DNA of 14,451 nucleotides from positions 1-14,451 of the forward strand of contig JAPHSO010000310.1 of assembly GCA_026193675.1 (NCBI GenBank), in the 5' to 3' direction. How positions within the stretch are numbered: position 1 is the stretch's first letter; each line of letters opens with the position of its first letter. The notes beneath the pieces were generated by a model. That model was not told the origin of the DNA, did no database searches, and worked only from the letters and a program-made list of their open reading frames with translations. This DNA comes from Gammaproteobacteria bacterium (GTDB lineage Bacteria; Pseudomonadota; Gammaproteobacteria; Thiohalomonadales; Thiohalomonadaceae). The position numbers and the translations under genes were made by a program. Of this stretch, positions 1 through 6,346 are shown piece by piece.

Positions 1-1479
1 AATACGGTGATAACGCAGTTTAGCGATATCATACTCATCACGGCCAATACCACAACCCAGCGCAGTAATCAGGGTTCCAACCTCTTGTGAAGAGATCATC
101 TTGTCAAAACGGGCCTTCTCCACATTAAGGATTTTTCCTTTCAGAGGGAGAATGGCCTGATTTTTACGATCACGCCCCTGCTTGGCTGAACCTCCTGCTG
201 AATCACCCTCCACAATATAGAGTTCTGATAGAGCCGGGTCTCGCTCCTGGCAGTCTGCCAGTTTGCCTGGTAGGCCGGCGATATCAAGAGCCCCCTTACG
301 ACGGGTCATCTCACGAGCCTTTCTAGCAGCATCGCGCGCTCTGGCTGAATCTATCACCTTGCCGGCAATCACTTTGGCATCAACCGGATTTTCTAACAAA
401 AAGTCCTGGAATTTTTCAGCAACTAAAGACTCAACAACACCTTTGACCTCTGAAGAGACCAGTTTGTCTTTTGTCTGTGAGGAGAATTTTGGATCCGGTA
501 CTTTAACAGAGAGAACCGCTGTTAGGCCTTCTCTGGCATCATCACCTGTAGGGGTCACTTTCGATTTTTTTGCCAGACCTTCAGACTCAATGTAGTTATT
601 CATGGTACGAGTCAAAGCTGCTCTCAGACCGGCCAGGTGAGTGCCACCATCTCTTTGTGGAATATTATTTGTATAGCAGAAGATATTCTCCTGATAGACA
701 TCACTCCACTGCATTGCCACCTCAACAACGATGTCATCTTTCTCTGAAACAGAGTGCAGTACATCAGAGTGTATTGGATGCTTGTTTCGATTCAGATGCT
801 CTACAAAGGCACTGATTCCACCCACATATTCAAATACATCCTCTTTTCCGTCACGCTCATCACTTAACTCAATCTTAACACCTGAATTAAGGAAAGAGAG
901 TTCACGAAGTCTTTTTGCCAAAATATCGTAGTGGAATACTGTTTGAGTGAAAATTTCAGAGCTTGGTTTGAATTTAATTTTGGTACCGGTTTCGCTTGTT
1001 GTTCCAACCTCCTTGAGTGGATCCTGAGGATCCCCTAGAACATAGTTTTGGCTATATTTTTTGCCATCTCTTTTGATTGTCAATGTTAGCGCTTCAGAGA
1101 GGGCATTTACCACCGAAACACCAACGCCATGTAGGCCACCGGAAACCTTATAGGAGTTATCATCAAACTTACCACCTGCATGAAGTACGGTAAGAATGAC
1201 CTCGGCTGCGGAAACTCCCTCCTCTTCATGCATATCAACAGGGATCCCTCGACCATCATCTGATACAGAGATCGAATTATCGCTGTGGATAACCACCTTT
1301 ACACTGGAGCAGTGCCCAGCAAGCGCCTCATCAATGGAGTTATCAACCACCTCAAAAACCATATGGTGAAGACCAGTACCGTCATCGGTATCACCAATAT
1401 ACATCCCTGGTCTTTTACGAACGGCATCAAGCCCTTTTAAAACCTTAATATTTGAGGAGTCGTAGCTCTGTTCTGCCAT
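1..1479 (-). CDS. gyrB: DNA gyrase subunit B, 5' part (gene runs off the left edge)
   Basis: ATPase subunit of the type II topoisomerase that introduces negative supercoils into DNA, acting with GyrA in the cytoplasm. The 493 codons present read through without a stop. The GHKL ATPase domain shows VVDNSIDEALAG near residue 40, DDGRGIPVD near 75 and GGLHGVGVSVVNALS near 115. The transducer domain follows, and then the start of the Toprim domain with EGDSAGGSAKQGRD, whose glutamate is residue 424. The visible part stops at KLRYHRI, just before the expected Toprim DxD motif, so the C-terminal portion lies outside the window. The start ATG at 1477-1479 is preceded by an AAGGAA ribosome-binding site. 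It is the last visible gene of the dnaA-dnaN-recF-gyrB run, 48 bp after recF. The identification is secure. Confidence 0.98.
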   Translation of the reverse strand, partial: MAEQSYDSSNIKVLKGLDAVRKRPGMYIGDTDDGTGLHHMVFEVVDNSIDEALAGHCSSVKVVIHSDNSISVSDDGRGIPVDMHEEEGVSAAEVILTVLHAGGKFDDNSYKVSGGLHGVGVSVVNALSEALTLTIKRDGKKYSQNYVLGDPQDPLKEVGTTSETGTKIKFKPSSEIFTQTVFHYDILAKRLRELSFLNSGVKIELSDERDGKEDVFEYVGGISAFVEHLNRNKHPIHSDVLHSVSEKDDIVVEVAMQWSDVYQENIFCYTNNIPQRDGGTHLAGLRAALTRTMNNYIESEGLAKKSKVTPTGDDAREGLTAVLSVKVPDPKFSSQTKDKLVSSEVKGVVESLVAEKFQDFLLENPVDAKVIAGKVIDSARARDAARKAREMTRRKGALDIAGLPGKLADCQERDPALSELYIVEGDSAGGSAKQGRDRKNQAILPLKGKILNVEKARFDKMISSQEVGTLITALGCGIGRDEYDIAKLRYHRI

Positions 1480-1527
1480 GCTATTCCTTATCCTATATAC
1501 AGCAAATTTGATTGAAAATTATAACAG

Positions 1528-2622
1528 CTATTGTAACATCTCGGTGACTAAACCTTGTTTCACGTGAAACAATTTCTCACCGTCCATTAAAAATTTTGTA
1601 ACGTCAACCAGGTCTGTCGCTGTGACAAATAGCTGGAGACCTAACTCTCTAACCAGTTCAAATAGTAGTTCTACATTCTGATTATCTAACTCAGCAAATA
1701 TATCATCCATTAAAATAACCGGATCAGTCTCCGTATTGACACGAAAATGGATCAATTGAGCTACCGTAAGCAGGATTTGCAGTAGCTTTTTTTCACCTCT
1801 AGATAGAAGCTCCCTAATAGGTACAGAATCTAATGTGATTCTAAAATCTGCTCTATGGGGTCCCTGATGTGTAAATCCCCGCTCCATATCCTGGCCCCTA
1901 CTATCATTGAGTGCACTGAGGAGGGTGACCCCCTTCTTCCAACCGGCATGGTAGTCAATTTGTAATTTATCTAATTCCAGCTCTACTTTAAACCTACCCG
2001 ATATATCACGCTTAAGTATTTCCAGTATTTGAGAAAACAGCTCACTTCTATAGTTATCAATCGTTTCAGCGTAGCTACAAAGCACTGTATCCCAGTGATC
2101 AAGCTTCGCTCCATCTCTATTTCTAAGTAATCTGTTTCTTTGAGCCAGGCTTTTTCTATAATTAGAAATCAGCTCATTATAATCATGTTTCACGTGAAAC
2201 AATGACCAATCGATAAAAGATCTTCGCTTTTCGGGTGGACCATCTATCAAGTCACACTGCTCAGGTGAAATAGTGAGCTGGGGGAAATAGCTTGCAAGAA
2301 CAGAAGCTCTATTAATGGTCTCCCGGTTAACTCTTATCTTATAGTGATCGAGATTATTATCCCTCTGCAGTCCAACGCTATAGTTACTTAATCCGGAGAC
2401 CATCTTCGCAAAGAGGGTAAAACCAGAATGATCTCTATTTACAATACGTGAACTCTTTTTTGTTCTAAATGAGCGTGCAGAGGTGATAAGTGAAAGTGCC
2501 TCAATCAGGGAGCTCTTTCCACTTCCGTTACTACCGACTATAAAATTTATAGAGGGGGAGGGGAGAATAGCCCCCTCTTTTAAGTTGCGGATATTTGAGA
2601 ACTGCAGCTTCTCAATAACCAT
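1528..2622 (-). CDS. recF: DNA replication and repair protein RecF
   Basis: SMC/ABC-like ATPase that acts with RecO and RecR to load RecA at single-strand gaps and stalled forks. The 364-residue length is normal for the family. The Walker A motif GSNGSGKSS is near residue 30, the ABC signature-like LLSRGEKKLLQ near 272, and the Walker B region DPVILMDDIFAELD near 300. The start lies 30 bp after the dnaN stop with only a weak AGGA upstream, suggesting coupled translation within the dnaA operon. The oddity is that the coding sequence contains two perfect parS palindromes, translated as LFHVKH (residues 141-146) and LFHVKQ (351-356). From memory, other gammaproteobacterial RecF proteins have FHVE-type motifs at both places, so the lysines may be dictated by parS. 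Confidence 0.97.
   Translation of the reverse strand: MVIEKLQFSNIRNLKEGAILPSPSINFIVGSNGSGKSSLIEALSLITSARSFRTKKSSRIVNRDHSGFTLFAKMVSGLSNYSVGLQRDNNLDHYKIRVNRETINRASVLASYFPQLTISPEQCDLIDGPPEKRRSFIDWSLFHVKHDYNELISNYRKSLAQRNRLLRNRDGAKLDHWDTVLCSYAETIDNYRSELFSQILEILKRDISGRFKVELELDKLQIDYHAGWKKGVTLLSALNDSRGQDMERGFTHQGPHRADFRITLDSVPIRELLSRGEKKLLQILLTVAQLIHFRVNTETDPVILMDDIFAELDNQNVELLFELVRELGLQLFVTATDLVDVTKFLMDGEKLFHVKQGLVTEMLQ
1556..1571. other. parS: parS centromere-like site 1 (ParB binding) inside recF
   Basis: Perfect 16-bp palindrome TGTTTCACGTGAAACA, identical to the established bacterial chromosomal parS consensus. It lies in the last 15 codons of recF, about 2.4 kb from the putative origin. ParB dimers bind parS and spread to build the partition complex that ParA and SMC act on. 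The sequence match is direct; function is inferred from the consensus, and parA and parB are not in this window. Confidence 0.9.
2186..2201. other. parS: parS centromere-like site 2 (ParB binding) inside recF
   Basis: A second perfect TGTTTCACGTGAAACA palindrome, exactly 630 bp from the first and read in the same codon phase. It sits in the part of recF encoding DWSLFHVKHDY. Two exact copies of a 16-mer in one gene is not expected by chance, which supports real parS function. The distance to the dnaA-dnaN spacer is about 1.6 kb, within the usual origin-proximal zone for parS. Confidence 0.9.
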
Positions 2623-2652
2623 TATATTTTTATATTCAGATCCTGCTAAATA

Positions 2653-3765
2653 TTATAATTTCATCGGCATAACAACATACTTAACGCCCTCTTCCTGTTT
2701 AGAAAGTATGAGACAGCTGCTGTCACTATTTGTAAACCTGATAACAATTTTCTCATCAGAAAGGGCGTTTAGGGCATCTATCAGGTATGAGACATTAAAA
2801 CCAATTTCCAGCTCTTCCTGATATGGATAGTCAACCTCAAGCTCCTCCTCAGCCTCTTCCTGCTCAGGATTATTGATTGTTAAAGAGAGTTTATTCTCAT
2901 TAAGCAAGAATCTTATCCCTCTGTATTTTTCATTGGAGAGAACTGATGTGCGAATAAGGGCATGCTTAAGATGCTCTCTATCTGACTCCATAATCTTATT
3001 ATCATCATTAATTTCTGGAATAACGCGAGTATAGTCAGGAAAGCGACCGTCAATCAGCTTTGCACTAAAAGTGGTGTGATCAAATTTTACCTGAATAAAA
3101 TTATTATTAAGCGCTATATCACAACCATCATCCGAGTCTGTAAGTAGACGATGAAGTTCAGATACACCCTTTCTTGGGATAATGATCTGCTGCTCACTGA
3201 TCGATTCTTCAATCTCACTCGACATCAGTGCCAACCTATGACCATCAGTAGCAACACAGGTGATTCTATTTCCTGAGGTCTCAAAGAGTAGACCATTCAG
3301 ATAGTAACGAACATCCTGATTGGCCATACAGAATTGTGTTTTTTCAAATAACTTTTTTAACATCACCTGGGTGATTGAAAAATTTGTCATCGCAGTGATT
3401 GAATCCATTGATGGAAAATCCTGCGGTGGGAGTTGTGTTAGAGAAAATCTACTTTTTGCTGAGCGAACTACCGTTCTATTTTTTTCAATTGAAAAGGATA
3501 CTAAAGAATCTTCCGGTAGGTTTCTGCAAATATCAGTCAGTTTTCTTGCAGGAAGTGTCAACTCCATAGGTTCATCAACCGGCTTTGCCAATTGAATATC
3601 TGTCTTTAGTTGAATCTCTAGATCTGTTCCTGTGAAGGTCGCTTTATCACCTTCGAGCTGAATTAATACATTAGCTAAGATAGGAAGAGTTTGTCTCTTC
3701 TCTACAACACCACATATTGCCAAAAGTGGTTTAAGTAGTGCGTCTCTTGGGATTTCAAAGCGCAT
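2653..3765 (-). CDS. dnaN: DNA polymerase III sliding clamp (beta subunit)
   Basis: Forms the ring-shaped dimer that encircles DNA and tethers DNA polymerase III and other clamp-binding proteins. The 370 residues match the usual length of about 366. The start MRFEIPRDALLKPLLAICGVVEKRQTLP and the end YVVMPMKL are characteristic of the family, and three clamp folds fill the protein. A short acidic stretch (EQEEAEEELEVDY) near residues 303-315 lies in the third domain. The start ATG at 3763-3765 has a clear AAGGAT ribosome-binding site (3773-3778). The gene follows dnaA across a 216-bp AT-rich spacer and is followed by recF 30 bp later. The identification is secure. Confidence 0.98.
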   Translation of the reverse strand: MRFEIPRDALLKPLLAICGVVEKRQTLPILANVLIQLEGDKATFTGTDLEIQLKTDIQLAKPVDEPMELTLPARKLTDICRNLPEDSLVSFSIEKNRTVVRSAKSRFSLTQLPPQDFPSMDSITAMTNFSITQVMLKKLFEKTQFCMANQDVRYYLNGLLFETSGNRITCVATDGHRLALMSSEIEESISEQQIIIPRKGVSELHRLLTDSDDGCDIALNNNFIQVKFDHTTFSAKLIDGRFPDYTRVIPEINDDNKIMESDREHLKHALIRTSVLSNEKYRGIRFLLNENKLSLTINNPEQEEAEEELEVDYPYQEELEIGFNVSYLIDALNALSDEKIVIRFTNSDSSCLILSKQEEGVKYVVMPMKL

Positions 3766-3915
3766 TTTTTTTATCCTTATATCTTAAATAATATTTTTTA
3801 ATTTATGTTTAGTAGTGATAGTAGTGCCTGTTAGCATCTAGTTAAAACATCTATTTTATTACTAATATCAATAACTTAACTTCTTTATAAACAGCTTAGG
3901 TTGTTGAGAGAGAGC

Positions 3916-3924
3916 TGTGGATAA
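3916..3924 (-). promoter_or_regulatory. DnaA box (perfect consensus)
   Basis: TGTGGATAA, the reverse complement of the consensus TTATCCACA, in the dnaA-dnaN spacer. It is a high-affinity site for the DnaA initiator and pairs in opposite orientation with the box at 3962-3970. Confidence 0.85.
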
Positions 3925-3961
3925 CTTGTATGTAAAATTTTCATTATTCTGAATATTAAAC

Positions 3962-3970
3962 TTATCCACA
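3962..3970 (+). promoter_or_regulatory. DnaA box (perfect consensus)
   Basis: TTATCCACA, an exact DnaA box 11 bp beyond the dnaA stop codon. Together with the box at 3916-3924 it marks the dnaA-dnaN spacer as a DnaA-binding region and possible origin. Confidence 0.85.
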
Positions 3971-3981
3971 ACTTACTAATA

Positions 3982-5307
3982 TCATGTTGTGATAATCCTC
4001 AACAGATTATCATAATCTTCATCGATCATGGGATCTGACTCCCTTAATTCGTTGACTTTTCTACAGGCATAAAGAACGGTGGTATGGTCTCTTCCACCAA
4101 AGGCCTCACCAATTTCGGGTAATGAATGACTGGTTAGCTCTTTGGTCAATGCCATTGCGATCTGTCTTGGTCGAGCAATAGAGCGAGATTTCTTTTTTGA
4201 AAGAATCTCCGCAACTCTTATCTTAAAATACTCGGCAGCACTCTTTTGAATATTGTCGATGGTAACCAGTTTGGCCTGAATAGCCAGATGGTCACGCAAT
4301 GCCTCTTTAGCAAAATCGAGGGTGATCGCCTCTCCACGGAATTGGGCATTTGCATTAACGCGGCTAAGAGCACCTTCAAGTTCACGTATATTGGAACGAA
4401 CATTATTGGCAATGAAGAATGCGACATCATCGGGAAGATTAAACTTTGACTGATTAGCCTTTCGATGAAGAATAGCGACACGGGTCTCAAGCTCAGGGGG
4501 ATCAATCGAGACAGTTAAACCCCAACCTAAACGAGACTTTAGTCTCTCCTCAAGATTTTTAACGCCCTTGGGAAAAGTGTCGCAGGTGAGGATGATCTGC
4601 TTCTGTCCCTCAAGTAGTGCATTAAATGTGTGGAAAAACTCCTCCTGAGAGCGCTCTTTTCCGGCAAAGAACTGAATATCATCAATAAGAAGGGCATCAA
4701 GTGAACGGTAATACTTTTTAAACTCATTCATCTTATTGTGTTGCAGCGCTTTAATCATATCTGCAACAAATCGTTCCGAATGGAGGTAGACCACCTTGGC
4801 CTGTGGATTAACACTTTTAATTGAGTGCCCAATGGCATGCATCAGGTGAGTCTTGCCCAATCCGACACCGCCATATATAAAAAAAGGGTTATAAGCCGTT
4901 CCGGGGTTTTCGGCGACCTGCAGAGCAGCAGCCCTGGCAAGTTGATTTGATTTACCCTCAACAAACTGATCAAAAGTGTAGTGGGTGATGAGACTGCTGC
5001 GATATCCAGAAGATTGTTGTACGGGTGTCTGCTCAGTACGAGCCTCAACAGAAACACTTTTTTTGCGATTACCAACAATAAAGGTTACCTGGGTAAGATC
5101 TCCTGAAGAGACCTGAATGAGGATTCTCTCAATCTCTTCACGGTATTTAGAAACAACCTGATCTTTAACAATAGGATTGGGTGCAAAAATCTGTAGTACA
5201 GAGTTATTGATCTCTGCCTGAAGTGGTGCAATAAGAAAACTGAACTGTTGTGGATCGACAACCTCTTTCAGACGTTCCAGACACTGTTTCCAAATATTGT
5301 CAGACAT
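3982..5307 (-). CDS. dnaA: Chromosomal replication initiator protein DnaA
   Basis: AAA+ ATPase that binds DnaA boxes and melts oriC to start replication. From the chosen ATG the protein has 441 residues (MSDNIWKQCLERLK...). Domain I covers roughly residues 1-80. A short variable linker covers 81-105. The AAA+ domain has Walker A GGVGLGKT at 146-153 and Walker B LLIDDIQFFAGKE near 210. The C-terminal helix-turn-helix carries the DnaA signature GGRDHTTVLYACRKV. The frame is open further upstream to an ATG at 5350-5352, but family alignment starts at MSDNIW, so 5307 is preferred. Neither start has a strong Shine-Dalgarno sequence. A perfect DnaA box 112 bp upstream suggests autoregulation. The identification is secure. 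Confidence 0.98.
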   Translation of the reverse strand: MSDNIWKQCLERLKEVVDPQQFSFLIAPLQAEINNSVLQIFAPNPIVKDQVVSKYREEIERILIQVSSGDLTQVTFIVGNRKKSVSVEARTEQTPVQQSSGYRSSLITHYTFDQFVEGKSNQLARAAALQVAENPGTAYNPFFIYGGVGLGKTHLMHAIGHSIKSVNPQAKVVYLHSERFVADMIKALQHNKMNEFKKYYRSLDALLIDDIQFFAGKERSQEEFFHTFNALLEGQKQIILTCDTFPKGVKNLEERLKSRLGWGLTVSIDPPELETRVAILHRKANQSKFNLPDDVAFFIANNVRSNIRELEGALSRVNANAQFRGEAITLDFAKEALRDHLAIQAKLVTIDNIQKSAAEYFKIRVAEILSKKKSRSIARPRQIAMALTKELTSHSLPEIGEAFGGRDHTTVLYACRKVNELRESDPMIDEDYDNLLRIITT

Positions 5308-5419
5308 TAATTTTAGATTTATCTCAGTTTTTAGAAAGAAGGATAGCTGCAAAAACAGGCAGAAAATAGAGAATTAGACTCTGCCAGAGAGCGACAGATT
5401 CTACATCTCTTTATAGAAG

Positions 5420-5428
5420 TTATCCACA
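5420..5428 (+). promoter_or_regulatory. DnaA box (perfect consensus) upstream of dnaA
   Basis: TTATCCACA in the dnaA-rpmH spacer, 112 bp upstream of the dnaA start codon. In well-studied bacteria DnaA represses its own gene from such a site, so an autoregulatory role is the simplest reading. It could also be part of a bipartite origin with the boxes on the other side of dnaA. Confidence 0.8.
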
Positions 5429-5492
5429 GGCTGAGACAGGGTTTGAGTAGATAATTACCAAGACTTAAATATTTGAAAAATCTAGAATCTAT

Positions 5493-5522
5493 TTGACTTC
5501 TATAGTCCTTTTCTCGTAGAAT
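5493..5522 (+). promoter_or_regulatory. Sigma70-type promoter for rpmH
   Basis: TTGACT (5493-5498) and TAGAAT (5517-5522) match the -35 and -10 consensus at five of six positions each, with an 18-bp spacer. The predicted transcription start is about 35 bp before the rpmH ATG. The promoter would drive the rpmH-rnpA-yidD-yidC run up to the terminator at 8018-8048. Confidence 0.7.
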
Positions 5523-5563
5523 TCGCCGTTTTCCCGAATATATCAACAGATTGGATTTTAGCG

Positions 5564-5698
5564 ATGAAAAGAACTTTTCAGCCAAGTAACCTGAAGCGTG
5601 CAAGAACCCACGGTTTTCGTGCAAGAATGAGTACCGTTGGTGGCCGCAAGGTCATTAAGGCTCGCCGTGCAAAAGGCCGCGCTCGTCTATCTGCCTAA
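5564..5698 (+). CDS. rpmH: 50S ribosomal protein L34
   Basis: Small, highly basic protein of the large ribosomal subunit. The 44 residues, starting MKRTFQPSNLKRARTHGF and ending with a run of Arg/Lys and RLSA, match L34 over its full length. The ATG is the only sensible start, with a weak GGA upstream. It is first in a plus-strand run with rnpA, yidD and yidC, which is the usual bacterial order, and it diverges from dnaA. The rnpA reading frame is open across the second half of this gene in a different frame. Confidence 0.97.
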   Translation: MKRTFQPSNLKRARTHGFRARMSTVGGRKVIKARRAKGRARLSA

Positions 5699-5699
5699 C

Positions 5700-6101
5700 T
5701 TGATAGAAGGGGGCGGCAGAGAGGAAGGGGATAGTGGGGAGTGTCATTTCCCCTTTCCAACCTCATTTAGACTGCTACGCCCCTCCCAATATCGAGCCCT
5801 GTTTAAGGGTGGCAAACGGATCAATAGCAAGGGTTTGACATTAATAGTTAAACCTAACGGACTTCAAACTCCACGTTTGGGCATGACAATTCCTAAACGT
5901 TTGGTTAAGAGGGCCGTTGATAGAAATGCAATAAAGAGACGAATTCGCGAAAGCTTTCGCCTTTACCAGCATAAACTAGATGCTGTTGATGTTGTTGTTA
6001 TGGCAAATTCCGGAATTTCGAAGCTCACAAACCTTCAGGTCTCTGAACTTATTAATCCACTCTGGCAAAAAGTTGCAAAAATAAAATGGGAAGACTCTTA
6101 A
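5700..6101 (+). CDS. rnpA: Ribonuclease P protein component (start uncertain)
   Basis: Basic protein cofactor of RNase P, which removes 5' leaders from tRNA precursors together with the M1 RNA. The family core runs from FPFPTSFRLLRPSQYRALF to the C terminus and includes the RNR signature in RAVDRNAIKRRIRESFRLYQ. No in-frame ATG or GTG lies near the normal family start. The nearest candidate is TTG at 5700, one base after the rpmH stop, giving 133 residues with a glycine- and glutamate-rich N-terminal extension of about 18 residues. GTG at 5667 and TTG at 5637 are also in frame but lie inside rpmH. No clear Shine-Dalgarno sequence precedes any of them, so translation may depend on ribosomes finishing rpmH. 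The 3' end overlaps yidD by 16 bp. Confidence 0.9.
   Translation: MIEGGGREEGDSGECHFPFPTSFRLLRPSQYRALFKGGKRINSKGLTLIVKPNGLQTPRLGMTIPKRLVKRAVDRNAIKRRIRESFRLYQHKLDAVDVVVMANSGISKLTNLQVSELINPLWQKVAKIKWEDS
5723..5758 (+). promoter_or_regulatory. Competing hairpins at the rpmH-rnpA junction
   Basis: CCCC at 5750-5753 can pair with GGGG at 5736-5739, giving a 6-bp stem GGGGAG/TTCCCC with a 6-base loop. It can instead pair with GGGG at 5727-5730 as part of GGAAGGGG/CCCCTTTCC with one bulged T. The element lies in the part of rnpA that has no family similarity. It could lower RnpA synthesis relative to L34, but this is inference from base pairing only. Confidence 0.3.
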
Positions 6102-6343
6102 CAGCTTTAATAGCAGTCTACCGTTATATCCTTAGCCCATTTCTGGGAAGCAACTGCCGTTTTCATCCCACCTGTTCCCACTATGCCCAGCAGGCTATTC
6201 AGCAGCATGGCGCAGGTTATGGGGTCTGGTTGTCTGTTCGTCGCATATCTCGATGTCACCCGTGGCATCCAGGTGGAGAGGATCCGGTACCAACGCCGAA
6301 ATTACGTCCCTATCAATTTCACTCAAAACAAGAATCTAAATAA
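6086..6343 (+). CDS. yidD: Membrane protein insertion efficiency factor YidD
   Basis: Small membrane-associated protein that assists YidC-dependent insertion of inner-membrane proteins. The 85 residues contain the full family pattern: an amphipathic N terminus (MGRLLTALIAVYRYILSPFLG), then NCRFHPTCSHYA, a central HG, RRISRCHPWHPGG and DPVP. The conserved cysteines are present. The ATG lies inside the rnpA coding sequence, giving a 16-bp overlap that implies coupled translation. yidC starts 3 bp after the stop codon. The identification is secure. Confidence 0.95.
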   Translation: MGRLLTALIAVYRYILSPFLGSNCRFHPTCSHYAQQAIQQHGAGYGVWLSVRRISRCHPWHPGGEDPVPTPKLRPYQFHSKQESK

Positions 6344-6346
6344 ATT

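Larger units (their letters stand above)
3766..3981. other. oriC: Putative oriC: AT-rich dnaA-dnaN spacer with two DnaA boxes
   Basis: This 216-bp noncoding spacer is very AT-rich, with an almost pure A/T tract at about 3781-3809 that could be a DNA-unwinding element. It holds perfect DnaA boxes at 3916-3924 (TGTGGATAA) and 3962-3970 (TTATCCACA), in inverted orientation and 37 bp apart. A weak two-mismatch box, TTATAAACA, is at 3885-3893. It must also contain or transmit the promoter for dnaN. No GATC sites are present. Many bacteria have oriC beside dnaA, either here or in the dnaA-rpmH spacer, and the sequence alone does not settle which spacer unwinds. Confidence 0.55.
5308..5563. other. 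Divergent dnaA-rpmH spacer with control signals
   Basis: This 256-bp noncoding stretch separates dnaA (leftward) from rpmH (rightward). It holds one perfect DnaA box (5420-5428), the rpmH promoter (5493-5522) and an inverted repeat (GGCAGA at 5358-5363, TCTGCC at 5380-5385) that would fold in the dnaA mRNA leader. It is AT-rich and has no GATC sites. In Pseudomonas-type chromosomes this spacer is oriC. Only one consensus DnaA box was found here, so it is the weaker of the two candidates, though degenerate boxes could be missed by eye. No convincing dnaA promoter was picked. Confidence 0.5.

Noticed and set aside
263..931. Plus-strand open frames opposite gyrB
   Set aside because: They are antisense to a continuous, fully conserved gyrB coding sequence and resemble no known protein.
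5307..5352. Upstream in-frame ATG extending DnaA by 15 residues
   Set aside because: The added MQLSFFLKTEINLKL does not fit the DnaA family start, and MSDNIWKQ is the normal N terminus.
5331..5624. Minus-strand 97-codon open frame covering the dnaA upstream region and antisense to rpmH
   Set aside because: It runs over the rpmH promoter, the DnaA box and part of rpmH, has no family features and overlaps the dnaA N terminus; treated as chance.
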